A stretch of DNA of 64,000 nucleotides from Quadrisphaera sp. RL12-1S. Lineage in GTDB: Bacteria > Actinomycetota > Actinomycetes > Actinomycetales > Quadrisphaeraceae. The notes below the pieces were generated by a model, which saw nothing but the letters and a program-made list of their open reading frames with translations, was not told where the DNA came from and did no database searches. The stretch covers positions 248,001 to 312,000 of the forward strand of contig NZ_JACNME010000004.1 of the NCBI RefSeq assembly GCF_014270065.1. Reading direction: 5' to 3'. This document shows positions 31,633 through 39,971 of the stretch, one piece after another. A program made the translations under genes and the position numbers. The stretch's first letter is position 1; the number at the start of each line of letters is the position of its first letter.

Positions 31633-32595
31633 TCAGGTGAGCACGCGCACCGGTGACCCGGCCAGCCACGCCGCGACGTCCTCCACCGCGTCCTCGTAGA
31701 ACGCCGCGTACGTGTCCTCCGTGACGTACCCGACGTGCGGCGTCAGCACGGTGCGCGGTGCGGTGCGCAGCGGGTGGTCCTCCGGCAGCGGCTCGACGTC
31801 GTAGACGTCCAGCCCGGCGCCGCCGAGGTGCCCGGACCGCAGCGCTGCCAGCAGCGCGGCCTCGTCGACCAGGGGCCCGCGCGAGGTGTTCACCAGCAGC
31901 GCCCCGGGCTTCATCAGCGCCAGCTCCCGCTCACCGACCACGCCGCGGGAGCGCCGCGACAGCACCAGGTGCAGCGTCACGGCGTCGGCGCGCGCCAGCA
32001 GGTCGTCCTTGGTGGTCGGCTCCACGCCCAGCTGCCGGGCGAGGTCGTGGTCGAGGTGCTGCGACCACGCGAGCACCTCCATGTCGAAGGCCTGAGCCAC
32101 CCGCGCCACCCGCTGCCCGAGCTTGCCCAGCCCGATGACGCCCAGCACCTTCCCGGCCAGGTCGCCCCCGATCCCCGACGGCCGCTCCAGCCTCTGCTGC
32201 CACGCCCCGGCGCGCACGCCCGCGTCGAGCCGGGGAACCTGCTTGACCAGCGCCAGCAGCAGCGCCCACGTCATCTCCGCGGTCCCCGGCACCACCATGC
32301 GGGTGCCGCAGACGACGACGCCGCGGGCGCGGGCGGCGTCCAGGTCGATGGCGGCGTTCGCCATCGCCGTCGTCACGAGCAGGCGCAGGTCGGGCAGGCC
32401 GGCGAGCAGCTCGGCGTCGAACGCGGTGCGCTCCCGCATCGCCACCACCACCTCCGACCCGGCCAGCGCCCCGCGCAGCGCCGCACCGGTGAGGTGCTGG
32501 TGCACGAACTCCACCTCGACGCCGTCCGGCAGCGCCGTCCAGTCGGCGCGTGCGCGCGCCGCCCGCTGGTAGTCGTCGAGCACGGTGATCCTCAC
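31633..32595 (-). CDS. D-2-hydroxyacid dehydrogenase family protein
   Basis: An NAD(P)-dependent oxidoreductase related to phosphoglycerate and glyoxylate/hydroxypyruvate reductases; substrate unknown. 320 residues. The nucleotide loop is GVIGLGKLGQRVA (about 152-164). Catalytic residues are present: Arg in NTSRGPLVDE (about 236-245), Glu in DVYDVEPLPE (about 265-274), and His in LTPHVGYVT (about 287-295). No ACT domain, so not a typical SerA. Divergent from the tautomerase gene with a 69-base gap. Confidence 0.88.
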   Translation of the reverse strand: MRITVLDDYQRAARARADWTALPDGVEVEFVHQHLTGAALRGALAGSEVVVAMRERTAFDAELLAGLPDLRLLVTTAMANAAIDLDAARARGVVVCGTRMVVPGTAEMTWALLLALVKQVPRLDAGVRAGAWQQRLERPSGIGGDLAGKVLGVIGLGKLGQRVARVAQAFDMEVLAWSQHLDHDLARQLGVEPTTKDDLLARADAVTLHLVLSRRSRGVVGERELALMKPGALLVNTSRGPLVDEAALLAALRSGHLGGAGLDVYDVEPLPEDHPLRTAPRTVLTPHVGYVTEDTYAAFYEDAVEDVAAWLAGSPVRVLT

Positions 32596-32664
32596 GGTGC
32601 GACGCTACGTGGGGCGGCCCCACCCGGCGCGCCCACCGCCCGCTCCACCGGAGGTCGCACCACC

Positions 32665-33054
32665 ATGCCCCTGCTCGCCGTCGACGTCGTCCGTGGTCGT
32701 TCCGAGCAGCAGCTCAGAGAGCTGCTCGACGTGGTGCAGTCCGCCGTCGTCGACGCCTTCGAGGTCCCCGAGACCGACAGGTACCAGGTGCTCACCCAGC
32801 ACGAGCCGTTCGAGCTGGTGGCGCTCGACACCGGCCTGGGCATCTCCCGCACCGCCGGCCTCGTCGTGGTGCGGGTGACCAGCCGCGAGCGCACCGAGGA
32901 GAAGAAGGTGGAGCTCTACCAGCTGCTCGCGCAGCGGCTGGAGGAGCGGTGCGGCGTGCGGGCGGATGACCTCGTCGTCACCATCACCGAGAACGGGGCC
33001 GCCGACTGGTCGTTCGGCGGCGGCCAGGCCCAGTTCCTCACCGGCGCCCTCTGA
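32665..33054 (+). CDS. Tautomerase-family protein
   Basis: 129 residues starting MPLLAVDVVRG: the second residue becomes the catalytic N-terminal proline after Met removal. The length corresponds to the longer tautomerase group with two beta-alpha-beta units rather than the 60-residue 4-OT. Conserved later parts include DRYQVLTQHEPFE (about 42-54) and the final NGAADWSFGGGQAQF (about 111-125). The physiological substrate is unknown. Shares a 69-base divergent gap with the 2-hydroxyacid dehydrogenase gene, which may act on related keto acids (inference). Confidence 0.8.
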   Translation: MPLLAVDVVRGRSEQQLRELLDVVQSAVVDAFEVPETDRYQVLTQHEPFELVALDTGLGISRTAGLVVVRVTSRERTEEKKVELYQLLAQRLEERCGVRADDLVVTITENGAADWSFGGGQAQFLTGAL

Positions 33055-33073
33055 CGGGACGCCGGCACCGGGG

Positions 33074-33262
33074 TCAGCGCTGAGCGGTGGCCGTGACCCG
33101 GGTGGTCTGGGTGATGGTGGCCCAGGACGAGCCGCCCTCGTCGAAGCAGCCCGCGCACTCGCAGGCCGGCCAGATCAGGCCGTCCTTGTGGCTGCGCGGC
33201 TGCGGAATGAGGCCGGGCTCGACGGCGTGCAGGTCCAGGGAGAAGGCGTCGTGTCTGTCCAC
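33074..33262 (-). CDS. Small Cys-containing protein, unknown function
   Basis: 62 residues from GTG 33262. The composition is not Arg/Pro-dominated like spurious antisense frames here: it has DAFSLDLHAVEPGLIPQPRS, then WPACECAGCF with three cysteines, then Thr-rich TITQTTRVTAT. TAGACC stands shortly before the GTG and could be a -10 of a leaderless gene. No family is recognised. It sits between the tautomerase and histidine phosphatase genes. Confidence 0.5.
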   Translation of the reverse strand: MDRHDAFSLDLHAVEPGLIPQPRSHKDGLIWPACECAGCFDEGGSSWATITQTTRVTATAQR

Positions 33263-33350
33263 GGGTCTAGCATCACGCTCCGCAGCCGGTTCTGCTGGCG
33301 TTCCGGACGCTCTCCAGACGACTGGCAGCCACCTGTCGGCCTCCTGTCAT

Positions 33351-33932
33351 CTACCGCTGGGGCGGCCCCGCTGGCTCGATGCGGTGCCAGCCGTGGTGGA
33401 CTGCGCCGCTGACCTGCTCGAACGCGTACCAGCTGCCCTGCCCGGGCTGGTCGAGCTCCCGCGAGACGGGCACGCCGAGCAGGTGGCAGAGCATCAGGGT
33501 CCCCACACCCCCGTGGGCGACGACGGCGACGTCCCCGTCCACGCCGTCCAGCTGCCGCCGCACCGCGGTGACGAAGCGTGACTGGGCGTGCTCTGCGGTC
33601 TCCCACCCGCGCACGCTGGCGGTCGGGTGCGCGAAGAACGCGTCGGCCAGCTGCTCGAACTCCTGCGGCGGCACGTACCCGGTGGCCGACCTGTCGTTCT
33701 CCCCGAGCGCCTCGTCGGTGACGACGTCCAGGCCCAGCGGCTCGGCGAGCGCCCGGGCCGTCTGCACGGCCTTCGTCTCCGCGGAGCTCACCACGCGCGT
33801 CAGCGCGCCGGCCCACGGCAGCGCCAGCAGGTGCACCAGGCGCTCACGGCCGGCGGCCGACAGGCCCCACCGCGGCACCGGGACGCTCGGGTCCACCTGC
33901 ACCTCGGGGTGGCTCACCACGTAGACGGTCAC
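33351..33932 (-). CDS. Histidine phosphatase superfamily protein with altered RHG motif
   Basis: 193 residues with the phosphoglycerate-mutase-like fold: SAETKAVQTARAL (about 50-62), ALGENDRS (about 74-81, the acid region) and VAVVAHGGVGTLM (about 134-146, second His). The first motif, normally RHG with the phospho-accepting His, reads VVSHPEV (about 5-11). The His is retained, but the Arg is Ser and the Gly is Pro. Activity on small phosphoesters is possible but the pocket would differ. Substrate unknown. Divergent from the PPOX gene (68-base gap). Confidence 0.78.
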   Translation of the reverse strand: MTVYVVSHPEVQVDPSVPVPRWGLSAAGRERLVHLLALPWAGALTRVVSSAETKAVQTARALAEPLGLDVVTDEALGENDRSATGYVPPQEFEQLADAFFAHPTASVRGWETAEHAQSRFVTAVRRQLDGVDGDVAVVAHGGVGTLMLCHLLGVPVSRELDQPGQGSWYAFEQVSGAVHHGWHRIEPAGPPQR

Positions 33933-34000
33933 GCGCCCAGCCCACCACGGCGCCGGGAACCTGCTGGACCCCGTGCCCCGCGGCGGACGAGACTGCGCGG

Positions 34001-34651
34001 GTGGGACTGAGGGACTGGGGCGAGGTCATCACCGGCGAGGCGGAGCTGCGGGAGCTGGTCGGCGAGCCCGCGCCCGCCGCCGTCGCCAAGCAGCGCGACC
34101 ACCTCCACGACCTCGACAGGGCCTGGCTCTCCGCGTCCCCCTTCTGCCTGCTGGCCACCGCGGGCGCCGACGGGCGCTGCGACGTCTCGCCCAAGGGGGA
34201 CCCGCCCGGCTTCGTGCACGTCCTGGACGACCGGACCGTCGTCGTCCCCGAGCGGCCTGGCAACCGCCGCGTGGACGGGTTCCTCAACGTGCTGGCCAAC
34301 CCCCACGCCGGGCTCATCTCGCTGCTGCCCGGGCGCAGCGACACCCTGCGGGTCAACGGCCGCGCCACCCTGGTGCGCGACGCGCCGTTCTTCGACGCGA
34401 TGGTGGTCAAGGGGCACCGGCCGCTGCTGGCGGTGGTCATCGAGGTGGAGGAGGTGTTCCACCACTGCTCCAAGGCGTTCCTGCGGTCGTCGCTGTGGGA
34501 CACCGCCACCTGGGACGGCGGCACGTCGTCCGTCGCCGGCGGCGTGCCGAGCCGGGCCCACATCGCCCGGGCCCTCGAGCGCAAGGACACCCCGCTGGAG
34601 GACCTCCAGGCCCACTACGGCCCCAGCTACGCCGAGGGGCTCTACCGGTGA
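34001..34651 (+). CDS. Pyridoxamine 5'-phosphate oxidase-fold flavoprotein
   Basis: 216 residues, GTG start. The split-barrel FMN-binding domain shows FCLLATAGADGRCDVSPKGD (about 48-67), the flavin and substrate-side motif of the MSMEG_1061-type PPOX subfamily, then PGNRRVDGFLNVLANPHAGL (about 85-104). The C-terminal CSKAFLRSSLWD (about 156-167) is also typical. The reaction is unknown; relatives bind FMN or F420. The following MOSC gene overlaps its stop as GTGA, so the two are translationally coupled. Confidence 0.82.
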   Translation: MGLRDWGEVITGEAELRELVGEPAPAAVAKQRDHLHDLDRAWLSASPFCLLATAGADGRCDVSPKGDPPGFVHVLDDRTVVVPERPGNRRVDGFLNVLANPHAGLISLLPGRSDTLRVNGRATLVRDAPFFDAMVVKGHRPLLAVVIEVEEVFHHCSKAFLRSSLWDTATWDGGTSSVAGGVPSRAHIARALERKDTPLEDLQAHYGPSYAEGLYR

Positions 34652-35325
34652 GCGGCCAGGACGACGACGGCGGCCGGGTGCTCTCGGTCAACGTCGGGCA
34701 GGAGCGGCCCATCGCCGCCAAGGGCGGGACCACCGGCATCGACAAGCGCCCCGTGGAGGGGCCGGTGGCCGTGCGCGCGCCCGGCCCGAAGCTGGCCGGG
34801 CGCACCGGCGCCAGCGGCCTGGCCGGGGACCACATCAGCGACACCGCCCACCACGGCGGTGACGACCAGGCCGTCTACGCCTACGCCCGCGAGGACCTCG
34901 ACGCCTGGGGCCGCGAGCTGGGGCGGGACCTGCCCGGCGGGACGTTCGGGGAGAACCTCACCACGGTGGGTGTGGACGTCAACGGCGCGGTGGTCGGCGA
35001 GGTGTGGGAGGTGGGGACGGCGCTGCTGCAGGTCAGCGCCCCGCGCATCCCGTGCGTGACGTTCGCGGTGTGGCTGGGGCAGCAGCGGTGGGTGCCGCGC
35101 TTCACCGAGGCGCGCACGCCGGGCGCCTACCTGCGCGTGCTGCGCGACGGGCACGTCTGCGCCGGGGACGCGGTGCGCGTGCTCTCCCGGCCCGCCCACG
35201 GCGTGGACGTGCGGACCGCGTTCGCCGCGACGACGACGAGCCCCGAGCTGCTGCCCCTGCTGCGCGACGTGACCGAGCTGCCCGCCGCGGAACGGGCCAG
35301 GCTGCTGCAGCGCCTGGACGGCTGA
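34648..35325 (+). CDS. MOSC domain protein
   Basis: 225 residues, similar to YiiM-type MOSC proteins. The conserved elements are GDHISDTAHHGGDDQAVYAY (about 61-80), then GTFGENLTTVG (about 98-108) and the Cys in APRIPCVTF (about 131-139), the presumed molybdenum or sulfur ligand. It may handle sulfur or Mo cofactor chemistry; YiiM reduces N-hydroxylated compounds. Start GTG at 34648 overlaps the PPOX stop. Confidence 0.85.
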   Translation: MSGQDDDGGRVLSVNVGQERPIAAKGGTTGIDKRPVEGPVAVRAPGPKLAGRTGASGLAGDHISDTAHHGGDDQAVYAYAREDLDAWGRELGRDLPGGTFGENLTTVGVDVNGAVVGEVWEVGTALLQVSAPRIPCVTFAVWLGQQRWVPRFTEARTPGAYLRVLRDGHVCAGDAVRVLSRPAHGVDVRTAFAATTTSPELLPLLRDVTELPAAERARLLQRLDG

Positions 35326-35343
35326 CGCCTGGGGAGCGCTCGG

Positions 35344-35349
35344 TACGGT
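35344..35349 (+). promoter_or_regulatory. -10 hexamer for leaderless DinB-like gene
   Basis: TACGGT ends 7 bases before the GTG at 35357 and no ribosome site lies between. Confidence 0.5.
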
Positions 35350-35356
35350 CCCGTGC

Positions 35357-35869
35357 GTGGACGACCCCCGCACCGACCCGCCCGTGGCCGCCGACGAGGC
35401 GACCACCCTGGTCGGCTTCCTCGACTTCCTGCGCGACACCGTCGCGCTGAAGACCGACGGCCTCAGCGCCGAGCAGCTCGCGGCGGTGCACCCGCCGTCG
35501 TCGATGACGCTGGGAGGGATGCTCAAGCACCTGGCCTACGTGGAGGACCAGTGGGTCGGCCACGTGCTGCTCGGCAGCCCGCCGGCCCCACCGTGGGACG
35601 AGGCCCCGTGGGACGACGACCCCGACTGGGACTGGCACTCGGCCGCCACCGACGACCCCGCCGCGCTGCGCGGTCTCTGGCGCTCCGCCGTGCAGCGGTC
35701 TCGCACCGACCTGCCGCTGGACGACCTCGGGCGGCTCAGCGCGCTCGAGCGCCGCGGTGAGCGGGTGTCGGTGCGCTACGTGCTGGTGCACCTGGTGGAG
35801 GAGTACGCCCGGCACGCGGGCCACGCCGACCTGCTGCGCGAGGCGGTCGACGGCTCCACCGGCGAGTGA
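35357..35869 (+). CDS. DinB-like (DUF664) metal-binding protein
   Basis: 170 residues, four-helix bundle type. A His ligand lies in GMLKHLAYVEDQW (about 54-66) and two more in YVLVHLVEEYARHAGHAD (about 137-154): the three-His pattern of the DinB/YfiT superfamily. Many relatives are thiol-dependent transferases (mycothiol in actinobacteria), which is a reasonable but unproven guess. GTG start, apparently leaderless. Confidence 0.85.
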   Translation: MDDPRTDPPVAADEATTLVGFLDFLRDTVALKTDGLSAEQLAAVHPPSSMTLGGMLKHLAYVEDQWVGHVLLGSPPAPPWDEAPWDDDPDWDWHSAATDDPAALRGLWRSAVQRSRTDLPLDDLGRLSALERRGERVSVRYVLVHLVEEYARHAGHADLLREAVDGSTGE

Positions 35870-35898
35870 GCGCCGGCGCCGCGAGGCGTCCTCCTGCG

Positions 35899-37716
35899 TC
35901 AGGCGGTGCCCGTCCCGGCGTCGGCCCGGGCGGTGTCGGGGGCGGCGGCGGGGGCGAGGGTGGGCGCCTGGAAGCGGCGCACCAGGTCGGCGGCCGGTGC
36001 CGGGCGGTGGAAGTGGAAGCCCTGGGCGAGAGGGCAGCCCACCTCGCTGACCAGCAGCGCCTGGTCCGAGGTCTCGATGCCTTCGGCGATCACCACGAGC
36101 CCGATCTCCCGGCTCATGGCCACCAGACCGCGCAGCAGGGCCCGGCGCCGTGGGCTCTCGGAGATCTCGGCGATGAACCCCGAGTCGAGCTTGAGGTAGT
36201 CGGCGGGCAGCTCGTCCATGCGGCTCAGGGAGGAGTAGCCGGTGCCGAAGTCGTCGATGGCCACGCCGATGCCGCACCAGCGCAGGTCCTCCAGGGCCTC
36301 GCGCGCCTCGGGGGAGTCCGCTTCCACGAGGCTCTCGGTCACCTCGACCACGAGGTGGCGCGGTGACCAGTGGGTGGCGGCGAGCACCTCCACCACCTGG
36401 GGCACGAAGTCGGGGTGGACCAGCTCGAGTCCGGAGGCGTTGACGGTGAGCAGCAGGTCCCGTCCCACGGCGTCCCGCAGGGAGGTGGCCTCCGCGATGG
36501 CGCGCCGCAGGAGAGCGCGGCCCATCTCCACCACCAGCCCGTGGGTCTCGGCCAGGTGCACGAACACGTCCGGCGGGACGGCGCCGCGTCGGGGGTGGTG
36601 CCACCGGGCCAGCGCCTCGACACCCATGAGCTGCCCGTCGGCGGGGTCCACCACGGGCTGGAGCACCACCTGCAGGCGGTCGGAGGCGATGGCGTCGACC
36701 AGGTCGCGCACCAGCTCCCGGTCCGTGGCCGGGGAGTGCTCCACGAGGCCCCTGCCCATCGACTTGGCGCGGCTGAGAGCGGCTGCGGCGCGCCGCTGGA
36801 GGGGGGCGGCCTCCTCACCGGGCTCTCGCAGGGCCGTGCCCGCGCAGATGCTGAGCGGTGCGGCCGCCGCCACCAGCCGCCGTGCCAGCTCCTGCGCCGC
36901 GGCCCCGTCGCAGTCCGGCACGACGACGGCGAAGTCATCACCGCCCAGCCGCGCCAGCAGCGCACCTCGGCCGTGCCGCGGCTCCGCCCGCAGTGCCGCG
37001 TCGAGGTCGGCGGCGAGGCGCACCAGCACCCGGTCCCCGTTCTCGTGGCCGTCGGCCTCGTTGAGGGCGCCGAAGCCGTCGACGTCGAGGAGCACCACCG
37101 ACAGCGGTGTCTGGTGGCGCACGGCCCGAAGCACCGCGACCTCCAGGGCCGCGTCGAAGGCGCGCCGGTCCGGCATCCCCGTCAGCAGGTCGACCGCGCG
37201 CTGCGGAGCCTGGCGGACCATGTGGCTGACCAGCAGGACGACGCCGAGCTGCAAGCACACCAGCGCCGCCGCAGCGGTGACCGCCACGCCCTGCCAGGTG
37301 AGGGCGGCGACGACCGGCACCAGCAGCACCGCCGCCCGGCTCACGCCGACGCGGCGGCCCGAGGTGAAGGCGCAGTCGATGGAGGTCAGGGTGCAGGCGC
37401 CGGCCAGCACGAGGGCGGTCTCCCGGTCCGGTGCGAGCAGCACGGCGACCGCCACCACGACCGCGGCGAGGACCACCATCGCGTCCAGCACCCGCGGGCG
37501 CAGCCGTCGGCGGCCCAGCGCCACGAGCCCGGTCACGAGGCCGGCCACGGAGAGCACCCAGGTGCCGATCGCCAGCTCCGGCTCGCTGGTCCACCCGGTG
37601 AGGGCGGGGACGGTGGACAGACCGGTGACGAGGCTCCCCAGCACGTAGCACCACGCGACCACCGCGGTGTGGCGCCGGGGCCGCTCGGCGAGGGCCCGCA
37701 GGGAGGTTCTGGACAC
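35899..37716 (-). CDS. Membrane GGDEF-EAL protein (c-di-GMP synthesis/degradation)
   Basis: 605 residues from GTG 37716; longer starts would run into the divergent kinase gene. About five to six N-terminal transmembrane segments (about 18-165) replace a sensor domain. The GGDEF domain (about 172-325) has GGDDF at 258-262, a conservative variant. The EAL domain (about 335-590) keeps EALARWHHP (367-), the Asn in TVNASG, Glu in VEVTES, IDDFGTGYSS, LKLDSGF, IAEGIET and the Gln in PLAQGF, so phosphodiesterase activity is expected. Candidate regulator of the c-di-GMP level sensed by BldD. Confidence 0.92.
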   Translation of the reverse strand: MSRTSLRALAERPRRHTAVVAWCYVLGSLVTGLSTVPALTGWTSEPELAIGTWVLSVAGLVTGLVALGRRRLRPRVLDAMVVLAAVVVAVAVLLAPDRETALVLAGACTLTSIDCAFTSGRRVGVSRAAVLLVPVVAALTWQGVAVTAAAALVCLQLGVVLLVSHMVRQAPQRAVDLLTGMPDRRAFDAALEVAVLRAVRHQTPLSVVLLDVDGFGALNEADGHENGDRVLVRLAADLDAALRAEPRHGRGALLARLGGDDFAVVVPDCDGAAAQELARRLVAAAAPLSICAGTALREPGEEAAPLQRRAAAALSRAKSMGRGLVEHSPATDRELVRDLVDAIASDRLQVVLQPVVDPADGQLMGVEALARWHHPRRGAVPPDVFVHLAETHGLVVEMGRALLRRAIAEATSLRDAVGRDLLLTVNASGLELVHPDFVPQVVEVLAATHWSPRHLVVEVTESLVEADSPEAREALEDLRWCGIGVAIDDFGTGYSSLSRMDELPADYLKLDSGFIAEISESPRRRALLRGLVAMSREIGLVVIAEGIETSDQALLVSEVGCPLAQGFHFHRPAPAADLVRRFQAPTLAPAAAPDTARADAGTGTA

Positions 37717-37724
37717 GCCCTCGC

Positions 37725-37750
37725 TTCGGCGTCGGACGACCCTGCCTTGA
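37725..37750 (-). promoter_or_regulatory. Candidate sigma-28 class promoter for the GGDEF-EAL gene
   Basis: On the minus strand TCAA (37750-37747) is followed after 16 bases by GCCGAA (37730-37725). The GTG lies 8 bases further, which would make a nearly leaderless mRNA. The match is shorter than that at pilM. Confidence 0.35.
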
Positions 37751-37821
37751 TCACCAGGCCGCAGGCGTCCCCCGAAAAGGGTAGACGCCGGCGGCCGTGC
37801 GCCCTGGTCCACGATGGTCCC

Positions 37822-38877
37822 GTGGACCACGGCGCGGACACCGTCCAGCGCGAGGAGCTCCGGCACAACCCCCTCAACGAGGTGACCGCCTCGGTGGAGC
37901 GCGTCGTCCTGGCCGACGGGCGCACGCTCGTGCGCAAGCAGCTGCGTGCTCCGGCGACCTCGTCGTCGTCGCGGTCACCGGGGCTGTGGGCCGCCTCGGA
38001 CGACCCCCGGCACTGGAACTCCTGGCGGCGCGAGGCCGACGTCCACCGGGACCCCGCGCTGCGCGCCAGCCTGCGCGGCACCGGGCTCGACCTGCCCTCG
38101 TGCTCCGTGGAGGAGCTCGACGGGGGCGCGGTGCTGTGGATGGAGGACGTCGAGGGCACCCCCGGGGAGCGCTTCGACCTGGCCGACCACGCCGCGCTCG
38201 CCGCAGGGCTCGGCCGCTGGCAGGCGCAGGGCCCGCTGGAGGCGCCCTGGGCGTCGCGGGGCTTCCTGCGGGAGTACTCCGAGAGCAAGCGCGTGCCCTG
38301 GGACCTGGTCGACGACGACGACGCCTGGCGCCAGCCGCTGGTCCGCGACACCTGGCCGCCGTCCCTGCGGGCGGGGTGGCGCCGGCTGCTGGCCGCGCGC
38401 GAGCAGCTGCTCCGCGTGGCGGAGCAGCTGCCCCGCACGCGGTGCCACCTGGACGTGTGGGTGGCCAACGAGATCCGCAGGCCCAGCGGCGAGGTGGTGC
38501 TGCTCGACTGGGCGTTCGCCGGTGACGGGGCGGTGGGGGAGGACGTCGGCAACCACGTGCCCGACGCCGTCTTCGACCTCTTCTGGCCGGCCGAGGGGTT
38601 CGAGGAGCTGGAGCAGGCGTGCGTGGCCGCGTACCTGGCGGGGCTGCGGGAGGCCGGGTGGCGCGGGAGCGCCGACGAGGTGCGGCTGGGGGTGCTCGCC
38701 TCGTGCGTGAAGTACGCGTGGCTGCTGCCCCTGCTGCTCGGCAGCGCCGGGGCGGCGGAGCACGCCGCCTACCACCGGCCCGCGGACGCCCACCACCTCT
38801 ACCAGCAGCGCGGTCTGGCCCTGGCGCACCTGGTGCGCTGGTGCGACGAGGCCCTGGCGCTCGCGGGGCGGCCGTGA
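37822..38877 (+). CDS. APH-fold phosphotransferase
   Basis: 351 residues. Protein-kinase-like small-molecule kinase fold: N-lobe with VVLADGRTLVRKQLR (about 29-43), Brenner motif HLDVWVAN (about 212-219, H-x-D-x4-N) and the metal aspartate in LLDWAFAG (about 230-237). Substrate cannot be told; the family includes aminoglycoside, choline and homoserine kinases. Start GTG follows CACGATGGTCCC with no ribosome site. Divergent from the GGDEF-EAL gene. No resistance role is implied by the sequence. Confidence 0.82.
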   Translation: MDHGADTVQREELRHNPLNEVTASVERVVLADGRTLVRKQLRAPATSSSSRSPGLWAASDDPRHWNSWRREADVHRDPALRASLRGTGLDLPSCSVEELDGGAVLWMEDVEGTPGERFDLADHAALAAGLGRWQAQGPLEAPWASRGFLREYSESKRVPWDLVDDDDAWRQPLVRDTWPPSLRAGWRRLLAAREQLLRVAEQLPRTRCHLDVWVANEIRRPSGEVVLLDWAFAGDGAVGEDVGNHVPDAVFDLFWPAEGFEELEQACVAAYLAGLREAGWRGSADEVRLGVLASCVKYAWLLPLLLGSAGAAEHAAYHRPADAHHLYQQRGLALAHLVRWCDEALALAGRP

Positions 38878-38927
38878 CCCTCCACCCCCGGCCGCCCCGG
38901 CCCCGCGACGATCAAGCCCGTGCGCGA

Positions 38928-38968
38928 CACATCACCGGCCGCGGACGGCAGGACGGTCCGGTGATGTG
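38928..38968. terminator. Inverted repeat between convergent genes
   Basis: CACATCACCGG (38928-38938) and CCGGTGATGTG (38958-38968) are perfect 11-base complements around a 19-base loop. Position between two converging genes suggests a bidirectional terminator, though there is no T run. A protein-binding site is the alternative. Confidence 0.5.
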
Positions 38969-39021
38969 GCAGGAGGAGCTCGCTGACCGAGGCTGAGCCC
39001 CGCAGCTGTGACGCTGCCCGG

Positions 39022-39819
39022 TCAGCGCGGTACCGGGAACAGCGGAGCTGCGGCCTCGACGGGCACCGCGTGCGTCACGCACAGGCCGCCGGTGCGTTCG
39101 TCGAGCTGGTGCAGCAGCAGCCCCGACGGCTCGTCGAGGTACCCCATGCGCCCCGGGACCGTGAGGTCGAGGGCGCTCTGGCGCCACGTGCTGGGCGCGG
39201 TCACCGCGACCGTACCGGCGAAGGCGGCGGTGGTCGACCGGTGCACGTGGCCGGCCAGGACGCGCACCACCTGCCGGTGCTCGGCGACCACGACGGCGAG
39301 CGCGCCGGCGTCCTCCAGCCCCATCCCGTCGAGGAACGGGACGCCCACCGGGGTGGGCGGGTGGTGCAGCGCGAGCAGCGCCGGGGTGTCCGGGTGGGCG
39401 GCGAGCTCGGCCCGCAGCCAGGTCAGCTGCTCCGCTCCCAGCCGGCCCGCGCCCTGCCCGCGCACGGCGGAGTCGAGCACCAGCAGCCGCGCACCGGGCA
39501 GGTCCACGGCGTAGCGCGTCGACGCACCTCCGCCGAGGTGCGGTGTACCCCCGAACGCCGCCACGAGCGCGTCGGCGTCGTCGTGGTTGCCCGCCGCCAG
39601 CAGCACGGGGGCGCGCATCGAGCGGGCGGCGTCGTCGAGGACCTCCCGCAGCACCGCGTACTCCTGCGGCGTGCCGCGATCGACGAGGTCCCCGGTGACG
39701 ACCACCGCGTCGACGTCGAGCGCCGCCGTCCTCCCCAGCGCCGTGTGCAGCGCGCGGGCGGGGCCGGCGGCCAGCGCACCGGAGGGCAGGTGGGGGTCGC
39801 TGAGGTGGGCCAGCAGCAC
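39022..39819 (-). CDS. Metallophosphoesterase (3',5'-cAMP phosphodiesterase-like)
   Basis: 265 residues, GTG start. All calcineurin-type metal motifs are present: HLSDPHL (about 5-11), VVVTGDLVDRG (about 39-49), AAGNHDD (about 75-81), LALHHPP (about 148-154) and LAGHVH (about 187-192). The set matches class III cyclic-nucleotide phosphodiesterases such as CpdA/Rv0805; the real substrate is unknown. Convergent with the APH-fold kinase gene. Confidence 0.87.
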   Translation of the reverse strand: MLLAHLSDPHLPSGALAAGPARALHTALGRTAALDVDAVVVTGDLVDRGTPQEYAVLREVLDDAARSMRAPVLLAAGNHDDADALVAAFGGTPHLGGGASTRYAVDLPGARLLVLDSAVRGQGAGRLGAEQLTWLRAELAAHPDTPALLALHHPPTPVGVPFLDGMGLEDAGALAVVVAEHRQVVRVLAGHVHRSTTAAFAGTVAVTAPSTWRQSALDLTVPGRMGYLDEPSGLLLHQLDERTGGLCVTHAVPVEAAAPLFPVPR

Positions 39820-39825
39820 GAGCCG

Positions 39826-39831
39826 ACCGTA
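39826..39831 (-). promoter_or_regulatory. -10 hexamer for leaderless metallophosphoesterase gene
   Basis: On the minus strand TACGGT ends 6 bases before the GTG at 39819, with no ribosome site between. Confidence 0.45.
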
Positions 39832-39971
39832 GGGGACCGGGCCCGTCGACGGACAGGGCGCAGAAAAGGGGTGGAGGGACGTGATCTCCAGGCTGCAGGC
39901 TGGTGCGGGGCGGATGCCGGCGCGACCGGGTGGTCCGCCTGCCGGACCGAGCGCACGGAAGGAGCGGTCAC

